A stretch of DNA of 44,539 nucleotides from SIG653 sp964509125 (GTDB lineage: Bacteria > Bacillota > Clostridia > Oscillospirales > CAG-382): assembly GCA_964509125.1 (NCBI GenBank), contig CAZDVZ010000014.1:1-44539 (forward strand), given 5' to 3'. The first letter of the stretch is position 1. Every line of letters begins with the position of its first letter. The notes under the pieces are model-generated. The model was not told the DNA's origin, did no database searches, and saw only the letters and a list, made by a program, of their open reading frames with translations. Shown one piece after another: positions 1 through 8,366 of the stretch. Position numbers and translations under genes: made by a program.

Positions 1-4
1 AGTT

Positions 5-44
5 AAAGGCGAACCCATTTCCCTTGGGAGATGGATTCGCCTTT
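5..44 (+). terminator. Rho-independent terminator of an upstream gene
   Basis: A 9-bp stem (AAAGGCGAA at 5-13, TTCGCCTTT at 36-44) encloses a second CCAT/ATGG pairing, and a T-rich run follows. It probably ends a gene lying left of the window; strand is inferred from the T-rich tail. Confidence 0.65.
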
Positions 45-71
45 ATCGTTTATTTTTGAATCTATATATGC

Positions 72-106
72 AAAGCCACGGATGGAAAACCGCCCGCGGC
101 TTTTTT
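72..106 (+). terminator. Second, tandem rho-independent terminator
   Basis: AAAGCC-A-CGG pairs with CCG-C-GGCTTT around one mismatch, followed by a TTTTTT run at 101-106. It lies about 30 nt after the first hairpin, so the upstream gene seems to have a double stop. The remaining bases up to the promoter at 199 show no gene. Confidence 0.6.
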
Positions 107-198
107 GTGTCTTTTAGTATTTATCGTCATCAGTAGCGTTTTAGCCGTGCTTTGGCGTTGATTCCGAGGGGCGGTTTATGATACATATTTATTAAGGA

Positions 199-227
199 TT
201 GACTTTTTTGTTTGACTGTGGTAAAAT
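199..227 (+). promoter_or_regulatory. Sigma-A promoter for the membrane protein gene
   Basis: TTGACT (199-204), 17-nt spacer, TAAAAT (222-227). A second weaker pair lies nearer the gene: TTGTTT (330-335), 16 nt, TATAAC (352-357). The leader from the first promoter would be about 145 nt. I see no riboswitch fold I can name in it. Confidence 0.6.
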
Positions 228-380
228 ATTTCACATACAGTTTTAAAGTTCCTTGTAATTACCCGTGTTTGGATACGAGTTTTGTTAATGCGAGAGCAAA
301 GGGGCTTTTATTTTTTTAGATTGTATGCTTTGTTTAAACTGGCAAAAATAGTATAACGATTTATCTAAAGGAACGTAAAT

Positions 381-1259
381 ATGAAAAAAATAAAAAACAT
401 ATTTCGGTATATACTTTTTCCTTCCGGCGCTGTTTCAATTTTATTTGCCGTGTTTGCGGCGGGAATTATAGTGTGGCGAATTTTTCATGAGTATACAAAT
501 ATTTGGATTACATATTCATCATATTTTATAATTGTATATGCGCTTATACTTGTATTTGCCAGAATACCGTCTGCTTTAAAAATGGCAAAGACATTTAAAG
601 ACGAAAATATTTATGTTCAAAAATATCTTACAGACGTTAATATGCGTGTAAAGCTTGTGCTTTGGTATTCCATTGCCATAAATTTAGTTTTTGCGGCAAT
701 TCAAATTACTTTGGGCATATTGGAAAATTCGTCTTGGCTTATAGTTTTGGGCATATATTACTTTTCATTGGTGCTTATTCGGTTTATACTTGTGTTTGAG
801 GCGAGAAAAAACACCCTCGGCCAAAACATAAAAAGGGAATATAAGTTTTGTTTGGCGTGCGGAATATTGCTTTGCCTCATGGAAGCCGCTGTTTTTGCCA
901 TTATGCGTTATATAATCGCAGAAGGAAAGGGGTTGTCGTATAATTATCTGATTACTGCCTCCATAGCGGTGTATGCATTTTTTATTGTTACATTTACCAT
1001 AATGAACCTTGTTCGTTATAGAAACCATCAAAGTCCTATTATTTTGACGTCGGAGTGGGTAAACCTCGTTGAGGCACTTATGTGTGTTGTTTTCCTGGAG
1101 ACTTCCATTCTTTCTCTTTTGGGCGAAGGATTCACTGCAAGAAAAAATATCACTTTGATTTCCGGGGTTGCTGTTTTTGGATTTATCTTTTTTGTGTCCT
1201 TGCTGATTATTATAGGCAGCGCAAAAGCGATAATCCATGTAAAAAAATCAAAAAAATGA
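381..1259 (+). CDS. Polytopic membrane protein of unknown function
   Basis: This 292-residue protein is not one I recognise. It is very hydrophobic, with about seven or eight predicted membrane segments (the first near residues 15-35, the last near 260-285). Charged loops lie between them and the C-terminus is lysine-rich (HVKKSKK), which suggests a cytoplasmic tail. No transporter signature, catalytic motif or cofactor site is visible. The start is supported by AAAGGAACG shortly before the ATG and by two promoter-like pairs upstream. It stands alone: double terminators precede it and the next gene has its own promoter at 1319. Role unknown; transporter, sensor or membrane-scaffold functions all remain open. 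Confidence 0.75.
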   Translation: MKKIKNIFRYILFPSGAVSILFAVFAAGIIVWRIFHEYTNIWITYSSYFIIVYALILVFARIPSALKMAKTFKDENIYVQKYLTDVNMRVKLVLWYSIAINLVFAAIQITLGILENSSWLIVLGIYYFSLVLIRFILVFEARKNTLGQNIKREYKFCLACGILLCLMEAAVFAIMRYIIAEGKGLSYNYLITASIAVYAFFIVTFTIMNLVRYRNHQSPIILTSEWVNLVEALMCVVFLETSILSLLGEGFTARKNITLISGVAVFGFIFFVSLLIIIGSAKAIIHVKKSKK

Positions 1260-1318
1260 ATAAGTTTTTTATTTCGACAACAATCGTTGTGTCAAATATT
1301 AAATATGCAAGATGATAC

Positions 1319-1347
1319 TTGACAACGCGGTGCAAAAGTGATAAGAT
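1319..1347 (+). promoter_or_regulatory. Sigma-A promoter of the pyridoxamine kinase gene
   Basis: TTGACA (1319-1324), exact 17-nt spacer, TAAGAT (1342-1347), about 78 nt before the start codon. Confidence 0.65.
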
Positions 1348-1425
1348 ACCTCATATAGGTCAAAATGAATAAAGATACTTCGATAACTATCGAGTCGGAT
1401 TTAAGCGAATAAGAGGTGAAATTTT

Positions 1426-2274
1426 ATGTTTATTCAAAAAAAGGCGCTTGCGGTGCATGATATTTCTTGTATAGGACGATGCTCTATGACTGTTGCGCTT
1501 CCTATAATGTCCGCGGCAGGGATAGAAACCTCCGTTTTGCCTACCGCCATGCTCTCCACGCATACGGGTGGATTTGAGGGATATACTTTTTCTGATTTTA
1601 CAGATGAGCTTACTCCAATTGCTAACCATTGGAAAACACTTGGCAGAAAATTTGATTGTATATATAGCGGATATTTGGGATCGGAAAAACAAATTGAGAT
1701 TGTAGAAAACCTTTTTAAGGACTTCTCGGATGAAGGGTGTATAAAACTCGTTGATCCTGTTATGGCAGACAATGGGAAGTTTTATTCCATATTCAACGAA
1801 GACTTTGCAAAACGTATGGCGGGTTTGTGCTCCAAAGCGGATATTATTGTTCCAAACATTACAGAGGCTTGTTTCCTCTTGGGAGAACAATATGTAGAAG
1901 GGCCATATACGGAAAGCTACATTAACAATCTTTTGGAGATGCTTCTCTCCCTTGGGGTTAAAGGCGTCGTACTTACCGGCGTTTACTATGATGATTATAA
2001 TTTGGGCGCGGCGTCGGTAGTTGCCGGAGAAAAGCCAAATTATTACTTTAGAAAGAAGATAGAAGGGTATTACCACGGCACGGGTGATATTTTTGGAAGC
2101 GCGCTTGGGTCGGCTCTTCTTAACGGTTTTGACTTGGCAGACGCTTCTCGCATTGCTGTTGATTACACTTGCAACTGCATAGAGCGTACAAACCGCGAAA
2201 ACACTGATATAAAATACGGTGTTAATTTCGAAAACGAAATCCCCGGTTTTTTAAAATTGCTTAAAATTATATAA
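1426..2274 (+). CDS. Pyridoxamine/pyridoxal kinase (PdxY/PdxK-like)
   Basis: A 282-residue member of the ribokinase-like PfkB fold, close to pyridoxamine kinases that phosphorylate the B6 vitamers pyridoxal and pyridoxamine with ATP in the cytosol. Visible landmarks are the N-terminal AVHDISCIGRCS segment, the THTGGF substrate loop, DPVMADNGK in the middle, PNITEA before the nucleotide site, and HGTGDIFGSA near residue 220, which holds the catalytic Asp and anion hole of the family. Length fits the family. AAGAGGTGAAAT gives a good ribosome site before the ATG. It is a single-gene unit with its own promoter at 1319 and a strong bidirectional terminator after the stop. The role would be vitamin B6 salvage. 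The exact vitamer preference cannot be read from sequence, so no pdx symbol is given. Confidence 0.88.
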   Translation: MFIQKKALAVHDISCIGRCSMTVALPIMSAAGIETSVLPTAMLSTHTGGFEGYTFSDFTDELTPIANHWKTLGRKFDCIYSGYLGSEKQIEIVENLFKDFSDEGCIKLVDPVMADNGKFYSIFNEDFAKRMAGLCSKADIIVPNITEACFLLGEQYVEGPYTESYINNLLEMLLSLGVKGVVLTGVYYDDYNLGAASVVAGEKPNYYFRKKIEGYYHGTGDIFGSALGSALLNGFDLADASRIAVDYTCNCIERTNRENTDIKYGVNFENEIPGFLKLLKII

Positions 2275-2277
2275 ACA

Positions 2278-2317
2278 AAAAACGCTGTACACCAAATAAC
2301 AGATGTACAGCGTTTTT
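2278..2317. terminator. Bidirectional terminator between convergent genes
   Basis: AAAAACGCTGTACA (2278-2291) and TGTACAGCGTTTTT (2304-2317) form a perfect 14-bp stem with a 12-nt loop. The A tract on one side and T tract on the other let it serve both the plus-strand kinase gene and the minus-strand operon ending at 2342. Confidence 0.9.
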
Positions 2318-2341
2318 ATGTCTTTTTATAACGAATAAAAA

Positions 2342-3505
2342 CTATTTGCGTCTGAATAGTCTTTTTAGTTTTTTCACAGCGATACGTTTAACTTTTCCCC
2401 AAAAAGACACCTTTAGATATTTGTTTATTACAAATTCAAAATCGTTATGGCATATTTCCTTCATGAATTTTGCTCTTTCTTTTGGAATGGAAGCGGAAGA
2501 TGTCATGGAGGGATTGTGTTTAACAGATTCTATTGGGTCTGTTTCCATTAAACGGACGTTGGGTTTTATTCCGTTTAAAAGAGCTTCTCCTTTTTTTGAA
2601 TTTATGAAAACGAGAGATGTTCCTTTGTTGTCATCCATTTCGGGAACAATTTTGTTTACGCCCCAAAAATCGGCAATAGTGATGTCTGTGGGGCGAACAA
2701 ATTTTTTGAATTTACATTCGTAGCAGGACGGGCGAAGGCAAAGATCACGAAGGAACGCATTCATGTACCAATCGTTTCTTGATGGGTGAGAATGATGTGA
2801 CCCATTTTTAAATTGAAACGATATGGAGTATCCCCTCCAACCTTGTTTTTTATCTCTAAATGAGACGGATTCTACAGGAGAAGAATGTTCTTTTTTTATA
2901 TATTCCTTGTATTTTTCCCAAACAAGAGGAGAAGGCACGCCGTGACATATCAGGTCTTGCGTGAATAAGTTTTCGTAATCTTTTTTTAAGTACGAAAGAA
3001 GTCCCGCCGTTTGGCATGGAGTGCCCGAAAACAGTACATATCTTCCATTATCTAAAAACTCTTTGGCTTTTTTATACGAATCCCCAATGACGCTTTGTAC
3101 ATACTTTGTTCCTTGAAGCTTTTTCAATTCTTCTTCTGTTTCGATGCATATGTGATGCACGTTAACATCTTTATCCAAAGCCGCACCGAAAACAACGCCG
3201 CCGTTTTTTAAAACAAAAGAAGCGAGTTCCGGAAATATTCCGCCGGAAGAACTGGTTTTTCTTAAGTTCTCATTTTTGGAATACATGGCATATGACCTTA
3301 TGTCTTCCGTTGTTTTTTTGATTTCGGCGGGTGATAAAACGGGACAGCGTTGAATGCAAGCTCCGCATTTTATACAGAGCTTATCGTTTACTTTGGGATA
3401 CAAAAACCCCTCTTCTGATTTTGACATCTGAATGCAATTTTGGGGACATATACTTTCGCACGAGCCACATCCTGTGCAAAGCGCATCGTTCGTTATCTTG
3501 ATCAT
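2342..3505 (-). CDS. Fe-S protein, coenzyme F420 hydrogenase/dehydrogenase beta-subunit family
   Basis: 387 residues. The N-terminus has two 4Fe-4S ferredoxin motifs: C10, C13, C16, C20 and C44, C47, C50, C54, each followed by Pro. After that come the family segments SSGGIFPEL, GTPCQTAGL, CHGVPSPLVW and a C-terminal CYECKF...DITIADFWG block typical of FrhB/FdhB. The family moves electrons between Fe-S clusters, flavin and F420 or other acceptors. Members in Clostridia often sit next to polysaccharide pyruvyl transferases, as here, where F420 itself is not expected. It is the last gene of a minus-strand operon, 12 nt after the pyruvyl transferase, with AAGGAA as ribosome site. Probable role: redox step or accessory protein in glycopolymer modification (inference). 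Confidence 0.85.
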   Translation of the reverse strand: MIKITNDALCTGCGSCESICPQNCIQMSKSEEGFLYPKVNDKLCIKCGACIQRCPVLSPAEIKKTTEDIRSYAMYSKNENLRKTSSSGGIFPELASFVLKNGGVVFGAALDKDVNVHHICIETEEELKKLQGTKYVQSVIGDSYKKAKEFLDNGRYVLFSGTPCQTAGLLSYLKKDYENLFTQDLICHGVPSPLVWEKYKEYIKKEHSSPVESVSFRDKKQGWRGYSISFQFKNGSHHSHPSRNDWYMNAFLRDLCLRPSCYECKFKKFVRPTDITIADFWGVNKIVPEMDDNKGTSLVFINSKKGEALLNGIKPNVRLMETDPIESVKHNPSMTSSASIPKERAKFMKEICHNDFEFVINKYLKVSFWGKVKRIAVKKLKRLFRRK

Positions 3506-3517
3506 TTTTGCGATTCC

Positions 3518-4708
3518 TTATTTATTGACTTTGGAAAGAATATCTTTGGTGGCGTTTATAATGCTCTCTTTGTAAGCCGGTAAAACTTTTTCGTATGTTT
3601 TTCTTATCTCGCTTTCTTTTTGTGAGAGGGAGATGAAAGCATTTTTGACTTCATCTTCTTGTTTGATATCTTTGTGCGGCAAGGCGAAACCCTCATACGT
3701 TCCGAAAAGGTCTTCTGCAATCCCTCTTGACTTTACAGAATAACTAAGGGCAATGCACGGAACCCCCGTGGAATATGCCGCTATTGTAGAGTGCGTCCTT
3801 GCCCCTATGAAAAACCTGCATTTGGAAATGATGTATTTAAGTTCTGTACAGGAAAGCTCTTTGTTTATATAAGAAATTCTACTGTTATCTTTATAGTGGT
3901 TGAAAATCACTCCCAATGGCGCACAGTCATGGGACTGCTCCGCAACATTGTACACGTGAGGAATGAGACAAACATTCATATCCGTGTTTTCCAAAACATA
4001 GTCAATTAAATTGTATATGTTTTTGTACATAATGCTGCTTTCGTCTTTGTCGTTTCCGAAAACAAAAAAGCTAATGTTAAGCCCCAAAGTGTTGTTTTCT
4101 TTAAAGTTTTCCGGAAGGGCGGTTTCTTTTATGTTAAGATGAAACGCAGGATCGCACACCTTGTATATTTTTTTTGTGTCCTTTACGCATTTGCACATGG
4201 TTTCGAAAGAATATTTTTCTCTTGGAGTTATGTATGAATATTTATTTATATCATGAGAAAAAGCTTTGTCCGTCAAAATGTTTTCTTCAACGGAACATCC
4301 CCAAAACACATTGGGAATATTTCTCTCTTCTGCAATCTCATTTAGAGCAAAACTAAAAGTAGGGATACCCCTGTAACAATATGTATCCCCTCCAATATTG
4401 AAAAATACAACATCGTTTTTTATCCCTTTAAAAATTTTGTTGTAGCTTTGCTTTGCGCCCCAAATGTTGTCTTTGAAAAGCTTTCTTTTAATGAAGGTAA
4501 CGCCTTTTGAAACCAAACTTTTTTTAGGATGAGGAATAATATCCACGATTTCGTCCACGCCAAGCCTTTTGTCGTCATGTTCTCCCGAAGAAATCAGAGA
4601 GATATTCGTAACACCACAGGATTTTAATATTATCACCGTTGAGCGAACAATAGCTTCACATCCTCTGTTTGCGCTTCCTGTGTGACCGCATAAATATATT
4701 TTTTTCAT
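3518..4708 (-). CDS. Polysaccharide pyruvyl transferase family protein
   Basis: 396 residues of the CsaB/WcaK-type GT-B-like fold that transfers a pyruvyl group from phosphoenolpyruvate to a sugar, forming ketals on cell-wall or exopolysaccharides. The N-terminus reads CGHTGSANRGCEAI, the family's glycine-rich opening. Mid-protein NIGGDTYCYRG and the C-terminal FIGARTHSTIAAYSTGVPCIALSYS segment contain the conserved Arg-Thr-His and downstream glycine features. An ACGGAG site precedes the ATG. It lies between a D-2-hydroxyacid dehydrogenase and the F420-dehydrogenase-like protein in the same operon, with short gaps. No glycosyltransferases or polymer export genes are nearby, so the acceptor is unknown. 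The call to family is firm; the substrate is not. Confidence 0.88.
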   Translation of the reverse strand: MKKIYLCGHTGSANRGCEAIVRSTVIILKSCGVTNISLISSGEHDDKRLGVDEIVDIIPHPKKSLVSKGVTFIKRKLFKDNIWGAKQSYNKIFKGIKNDVVFFNIGGDTYCYRGIPTFSFALNEIAEERNIPNVFWGCSVEENILTDKAFSHDINKYSYITPREKYSFETMCKCVKDTKKIYKVCDPAFHLNIKETALPENFKENNTLGLNISFFVFGNDKDESSIMYKNIYNLIDYVLENTDMNVCLIPHVYNVAEQSHDCAPLGVIFNHYKDNSRISYINKELSCTELKYIISKCRFFIGARTHSTIAAYSTGVPCIALSYSVKSRGIAEDLFGTYEGFALPHKDIKQEDEVKNAFISLSQKESEIRKTYEKVLPAYKESIINATKDILSKVNK

Positions 4709-4741
4709 ATAAAACTCCGTTTTTAAAAATAGAACGAGGAC

Positions 4742-5686
4742 TTAATCGTGGCCTTTGCACTTGCCATCGAATCCCACGATGCGTCTCTCTGCGTACGTCT
4801 TAAGGTTTTCGAAAATCAAATTTTTGAGCCGTTTGTCGTTTCCGTCGGAAACAAAAGAATTATGCGGCGATATTGAAACATTTTCCATTTCCCAAAGGGG
4901 AGAATCTTCGCATAAAGGCTCTGCTTCAAAAACATCTAAAGCGGCATATACTTTGCCTTGCGCCAAAACGTATTCAAGCGCCTTTTGGTCAATAAGTCCG
5001 CCGCGGGCGATGTTGATAAGAAGGCTTCCTTCCTTTAAGCACATAAGTACATCTTTGTTGAAAAGTCCTTTTGTTATGCTTGTAAGAGGGAGTGTGAGCA
5101 CTATGACATCTGCATCCTTTATAGCGTCTTTAAGGCTTGAAACATTAAAATAGGAGTTGATGTACGGAGATTCCACGGGAAATATATCAACTGCGGTTAC
5201 GTTGCATCCGAAAGCGGAAAATCTTTTTCCACATTCTGTACCAATACTCCCAAAGCCAACGATGCAAACATTTTTGCCGCACAGCTCCGTTAATGAACGG
5301 TTTTTTTCCCATTTTTTGAGTTTTTGATTCTCAACAAAAAAGCGCGATTTTTTACAATGCTCCAGCGCCTTGCAAAGTGCCCATTCCGCCATGGGAACAC
5401 TGTAAACGCCTCTTGCCGTGTGAAGCGTTATCCCTTTGTTTGTAACTTTTTCCATGGGTATCCTGTCTGTTCCCGCGCTTGTGAGCTGAATGTATTTAAG
5501 CGATTTGAATTTATCAATGTCGTTGTTTACAAACAAGGAGTTGCAAATAACACATTCAAAGTTACTTACATCTATATCTGTTTCAGGGCGTTCATCCGGC
5601 AAAAAAACAACATTGCCCGCAATATTTTTGAAAGCGAAAAGCTCTTCTTCGGACAGTTTCAATGCGCCCGTTACAAGAAGTTCCAT
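4742..5686 (-). CDS. D-isomer-specific 2-hydroxyacid dehydrogenase (NAD-binding)
   Basis: 314 residues, the usual length for this family, which interconverts 2-oxoacids and D-2-hydroxyacids with NAD(P). The Rossmann motif GFGSIG lies near residue 145. The catalytic pattern is complete: NIARGGLID supplies the Arg, FEAEPL the Glu and SISPHNSF the His. The protein starts just 2 nt after the preceding gene ends, so the two are probably co-translated. Ribosome site is AAGG immediately before ATG. The neighbouring pyruvyl transferase suggests it makes or consumes a three-carbon or sugar-derived oxoacid for the same pathway, but substrate cannot be read from sequence. Phosphoglycerate dehydrogenase (SerA) is less likely because no ACT domain is present. 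Confidence 0.87.
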   Translation of the reverse strand: MELLVTGALKLSEEELFAFKNIAGNVVFLPDERPETDIDVSNFECVICNSLFVNNDIDKFKSLKYIQLTSAGTDRIPMEKVTNKGITLHTARGVYSVPMAEWALCKALEHCKKSRFFVENQKLKKWEKNRSLTELCGKNVCIVGFGSIGTECGKRFSAFGCNVTAVDIFPVESPYINSYFNVSSLKDAIKDADVIVLTLPLTSITKGLFNKDVLMCLKEGSLLINIARGGLIDQKALEYVLAQGKVYAALDVFEAEPLCEDSPLWEMENVSISPHNSFVSDGNDKRLKNLIFENLKTYAERRIVGFDGKCKGHD

Positions 5687-5688
5687 CC

Positions 5689-6291
5689 TTACACCTTAGC
5701 CTTTCCCGCTAAAAATTCTTTTGCTGCTGCTGCGGCGATCCTTGCTGTTGCATCTATTCCCGCTTCACTGTTAAGTAACAGATCATAGTTTTTATAATCG
5801 CCCCATTTCATGTGGGTGTTAAACCTATAATAATCTGCTCTTTCTCTGTCTTTTCTCGTTATTCGGCGTTCAAGATTTTTTTCTTCGCAGCCGTAATATT
5901 CTCTCACACGCATCATTCTGTGTTCAAACGGTGCGTATATAAAGAGGTTAAAGCAATTTTCAAAATCCTTTAATATGTAGTCTGCGCATCTCCCTACAAT
6001 GATGCAGCTTTCGGTTTTGGCAAGGTTTTTTATAACATTTGATTGTGCGATGTAAACCATATCGGAAATGGGTAAGGTTTGAGTGGACATTTGAAGAGAA
6101 TATAAAAAACTGCTTGTTTTTTTCTGTTCGTGCATTTTTACGATCTCTTCTGAAAGCCCGCTGTCTTTTGCAGCGAGAGTAATCATTTCTTTATCGTAGC
6201 AGGGAATGCCCAAAAGTTCGGAGAGTTTTCTTGCCACCATGTGACCGCCTGAGCCGTGTTCTCTACCTATTGTAATTACATAGTTTTTCAT
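5689..6291 (-). CDS. Cytidylate kinase-like family protein
   Basis: 200 residues. It begins MKNYVITIGREHGSGGHMVA, the P-loop-like opening of the cytidylate-kinase-like family (Cytidylate_kin2), followed by the LGIPCYDKEM nucleotide region and RRITRKDRERADYYR, an arginine-rich lid. A longer in-frame start exists at 6306 (TTG), but GGGAGG lies at the correct distance before the ATG at 6291, so I chose that. It has its own promoter at 6324-6352 and heads the four-gene envelope-like operon. True CMP kinase (cmk) is normally linked to rpsA or ispH; here the context is different, so the phosphate acceptor is uncertain. It may supply an activated nucleotide for the cassette. Confidence 0.82.
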   Translation of the reverse strand: MKNYVITIGREHGSGGHMVARKLSELLGIPCYDKEMITLAAKDSGLSEEIVKMHEQKKTSSFLYSLQMSTQTLPISDMVYIAQSNVIKNLAKTESCIIVGRCADYILKDFENCFNLFIYAPFEHRMMRVREYYGCEEKNLERRITRKDRERADYYRFNTHMKWGDYKNYDLLLNSEAGIDATARIAAAAAKEFLAGKAKV

Positions 6292-6323
6292 AAAAATACC
6301 TCCCAAATAGTCTCTTTAAAATG

Positions 6324-6352
6324 ATTATATCATTAAAAAAAAGAAAATTCAA
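6324..6352 (-). promoter_or_regulatory. Sigma-A promoter of the four-gene envelope-like operon
   Basis: On the minus strand: TTGAAT (6347-6352), 17-nt spacer containing a T8 run, TATAAT (6324-6329). It stands in the gap between the upstream ATPase gene and the cytidylate-kinase-like gene, so the cassette can be expressed separately. Confidence 0.7.
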
Positions 6353-6373
6353 GAGGTGATACATAATTTGAAA

Positions 6374-7429
6374 TTATTTTTGGTTCTCAAACAAAGAAAT
6401 TATAATAGAATTTGCAAGGCAATCAAGCCCTTCTTTGTTCATGGCAGAAATATATAGCTTTTCAAGCTCTTTGTGATGCTCCATCGCCATGGTAAGATAT
6501 TCTTTCGCTTCGCTGAGAATTAAATTTTCTGTCTTGGAAAGAAATTTGATTTTTTCTTTCCTTTTTTGGGAAACCTCCCGGTTTGAAAACCTTTCGCTGC
6601 TTATTTTTTCTCCTTTTTTGCCCCCAAACTCTGCGTTTTGGAAAAGTTTCCCTGACAGAGGAAAATAAATTGACGCCGTTTGAGAGGACTCGAAAGGATC
6701 GGGGGAGCATATGGCGGGTATTTTGTATTCAAGGGCTAACAGCCTCAATGTTCCTAAAATGAAGGGTGCAAAATCTTCATTTACTGAATATATTTTTTTT
6801 GCATCATCAAAAGAGGGCAAGCGCGAAACTCCGCTTCTGTAAAAGGCATAACAGCTTCTTTGCGTTACCGTGCCTTCTTTTTTAAATTTCCTTTCTTTTA
6901 GAATTATGTTTCTGCAAAATTTAAATCCTTTGTTGGCGTTGTAAGAATCTTCTAAAAGCTCATTTTTTAACTTTCTTAAAGAAAGCTCTGCTTTTAAAAG
7001 TGTTTCGGCGTGAGAAAATAGTCTTTTTTTGCGATTAGAAAGCGAAATTATCTCTTCTCGATGTTCCTCAACCTTGACGTGAGATAAAAAATCAGCCGTG
7101 TTTATTATGGTTTCAACCGCAACAGGGTATGTTGCATCCATAACGTGCGGCGCCGTCCCGTCAATCATGGCAAAGGATATGGCGGGAATAACTACACCAT
7201 CAAGAGAATTTGGGTCGGACGAACAATAAATTTTTTCCGTTGCCATGCCGCATTCTTCCGCTGAAGCGGAAATTTTTTTCATGAGCGTGGATTTTCCCGA
7301 ACCCGGCGTCCCCTTTATTATATAGATTTTTTGCATATCCTTTATGGCGTCGGGAAGGTAATTTGTAAATCCGTTTCCGCTGAAAGCGCCGGCAAAATAT
7401 GCTGACACAAAAGGTCTGTCTTTTGTCAT
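6374..7429 (-). CDS. PRK06851-type P-loop ATPase
   Basis: 351 residues resembling an uncharacterised clostridial and bacilli ATPase family (PRK06851). An ATP-binding Walker A motif, GTPGSGKST, is visible near residues 38-46, preceded by a hydrophobic beta strand (KIYIIK). A long, charged and partly coiled-coil middle follows. A typical second P-loop, described in some family members, is not evident here. No metal site or transmembrane segment is seen. The ATG follows GGGGG at good spacing. The gene is upstream of the envelope-like cassette on the same strand but separated by 82 nt and a promoter, so it may be its own unit. Function is unknown. Confidence 0.72.
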   Translation of the reverse strand: MTKDRPFVSAYFAGAFSGNGFTNYLPDAIKDMQKIYIIKGTPGSGKSTLMKKISASAEECGMATEKIYCSSDPNSLDGVVIPAISFAMIDGTAPHVMDATYPVAVETIINTADFLSHVKVEEHREEIISLSNRKKRLFSHAETLLKAELSLRKLKNELLEDSYNANKGFKFCRNIILKERKFKKEGTVTQRSCYAFYRSGVSRLPSFDDAKKIYSVNEDFAPFILGTLRLLALEYKIPAICSPDPFESSQTASIYFPLSGKLFQNAEFGGKKGEKISSERFSNREVSQKRKEKIKFLSKTENLILSEAKEYLTMAMEHHKELEKLYISAMNKEGLDCLANSIIISLFENQK

Positions 7430-7509
7430 TTGAAACCCCCTGATATAAATTTGTCAAAAAAGTTTAAAATATAGACGCACTATTTATTAAATATTTTGAT
7501 TTTTTTCTG

Positions 7510-7538
7510 TTGATTTTTGGTGTAAAAAGGGATATAAT
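7510..7538 (+). promoter_or_regulatory. Sigma-A promoter of nucleotidyltransferase-bipA unit
   Basis: TTGATT (7510-7515), 17-nt spacer, TATAAT (7533-7538), about 90 nt ahead of the ATG at 7630, in the gap between divergent genes. Confidence 0.72.
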
Positions 7539-7629
7539 TATAAGAACATGATAATTCTCGTTGTATAATATGCTAAATATCTCATAAGTGACATTAAACA
7601 TAAAAAATACATTTTTAGGAGACAACATT

Positions 7630-8364
7630 ATGAAATTAGTCGTTCTTGCAGGAGGAAAAGGAAAACGTCTTAACAGTGAAGCTACCGGAATACCAAAAGC
7701 TATGCGAAAAGCGTGCGGAAAGCCGTTGCTTCAGTATGTTTTAAACAGCGCAGGATTCATTGCCCCCGAAGATACGGTGCTTATCGTTGGCTTTATGAAA
7801 GAGGTTATTCTCGAAGCGTATCCTAACTTGGCTTATGCTCACCAGGCAGAGCAAAAAGGAACCGGTCATGCCGTTATGTGTGCTTCTGATATTCTCTCCG
7901 ATTATGACGGTGATGTTATGGTAGTAAACGGAGATATGCCGCTTGTAAAAAGGGAAACTCTTGAAAAATTGGCAGCTCATCATGAGTCTTGTGCCAACGA
8001 CTGCACCATTTTGACTTGTGTTCAATCCGAGGGTGAAATAATGCCCTACGGTAGAGTTATGAGAAATGAAAACGGAGAATTTATAAGCGTTATCGAACAG
8101 AAGGACGCAACAGATGAAGAACGTCTTGTAAGAGAGCTTAATGTTGGAATGTATGTTTTCAATAGCAAAAAGCTGTTTGAAGCATTGAAAAATGTTTCCG
8201 CCAGCAGAGCCACCGGCGAGTATTACATTACCGATGTTCCCCATATAATGAAAAAAATGGGATTTAAGGTAGATGCGTTCAGTTATGGCGATATTAATGA
8301 ATTCGTAGGCGTTAACACCGAAGAAGATTTGAAGAATGTTGAAAAATTGTTGGGAGAAAAATAA
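7630..8364 (+). CDS. GlmU-like sugar-phosphate nucleotidyltransferase
   Basis: 244 residues, all one nucleotidyltransferase domain. It opens with MKLVVLAGGKGKR, the glycine-rich nucleotide loop; GTGHAV, NGDMPL and TGEYYITD match the uridyltransferase half of GlmU (UDP-GlcNAc pyrophosphorylase). The left-handed beta-helix acetyltransferase half of GlmU is absent, so the protein stops at about half the normal length of full GlmU. A longer in-frame start at 7588 lacks a ribosome site; AGGAGA stands 7 nt before the ATG at 7630. It is followed 2 nt later by bipA. It could form a UDP- or other NDP-sugar, but without the acetyltransferase partner in view I do not assign glmU. Confidence 0.82.
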   Translation: MKLVVLAGGKGKRLNSEATGIPKAMRKACGKPLLQYVLNSAGFIAPEDTVLIVGFMKEVILEAYPNLAYAHQAEQKGTGHAVMCASDILSDYDGDVMVVNGDMPLVKRETLEKLAAHHESCANDCTILTCVQSEGEIMPYGRVMRNENGEFISVIEQKDATDEERLVRELNVGMYVFNSKKLFEALKNVSASRATGEYYITDVPHIMKKMGFKVDAFSYGDINEFVGVNTEEDLKNVEKLLGEK

Positions 8365-8366
8365 TT

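Noticed and set aside
228..380. Riboswitch in the leader of the membrane protein gene.
   Set aside because: I can find only weak pairing and a possible second promoter, no conserved core of a known riboswitch class.
1387..2076. Minus-strand open frame of 229 residues over the pyridoxamine kinase gene.
   Set aside because: No recognisable domain; sits opposite a clear kinase gene and has low-complexity content.
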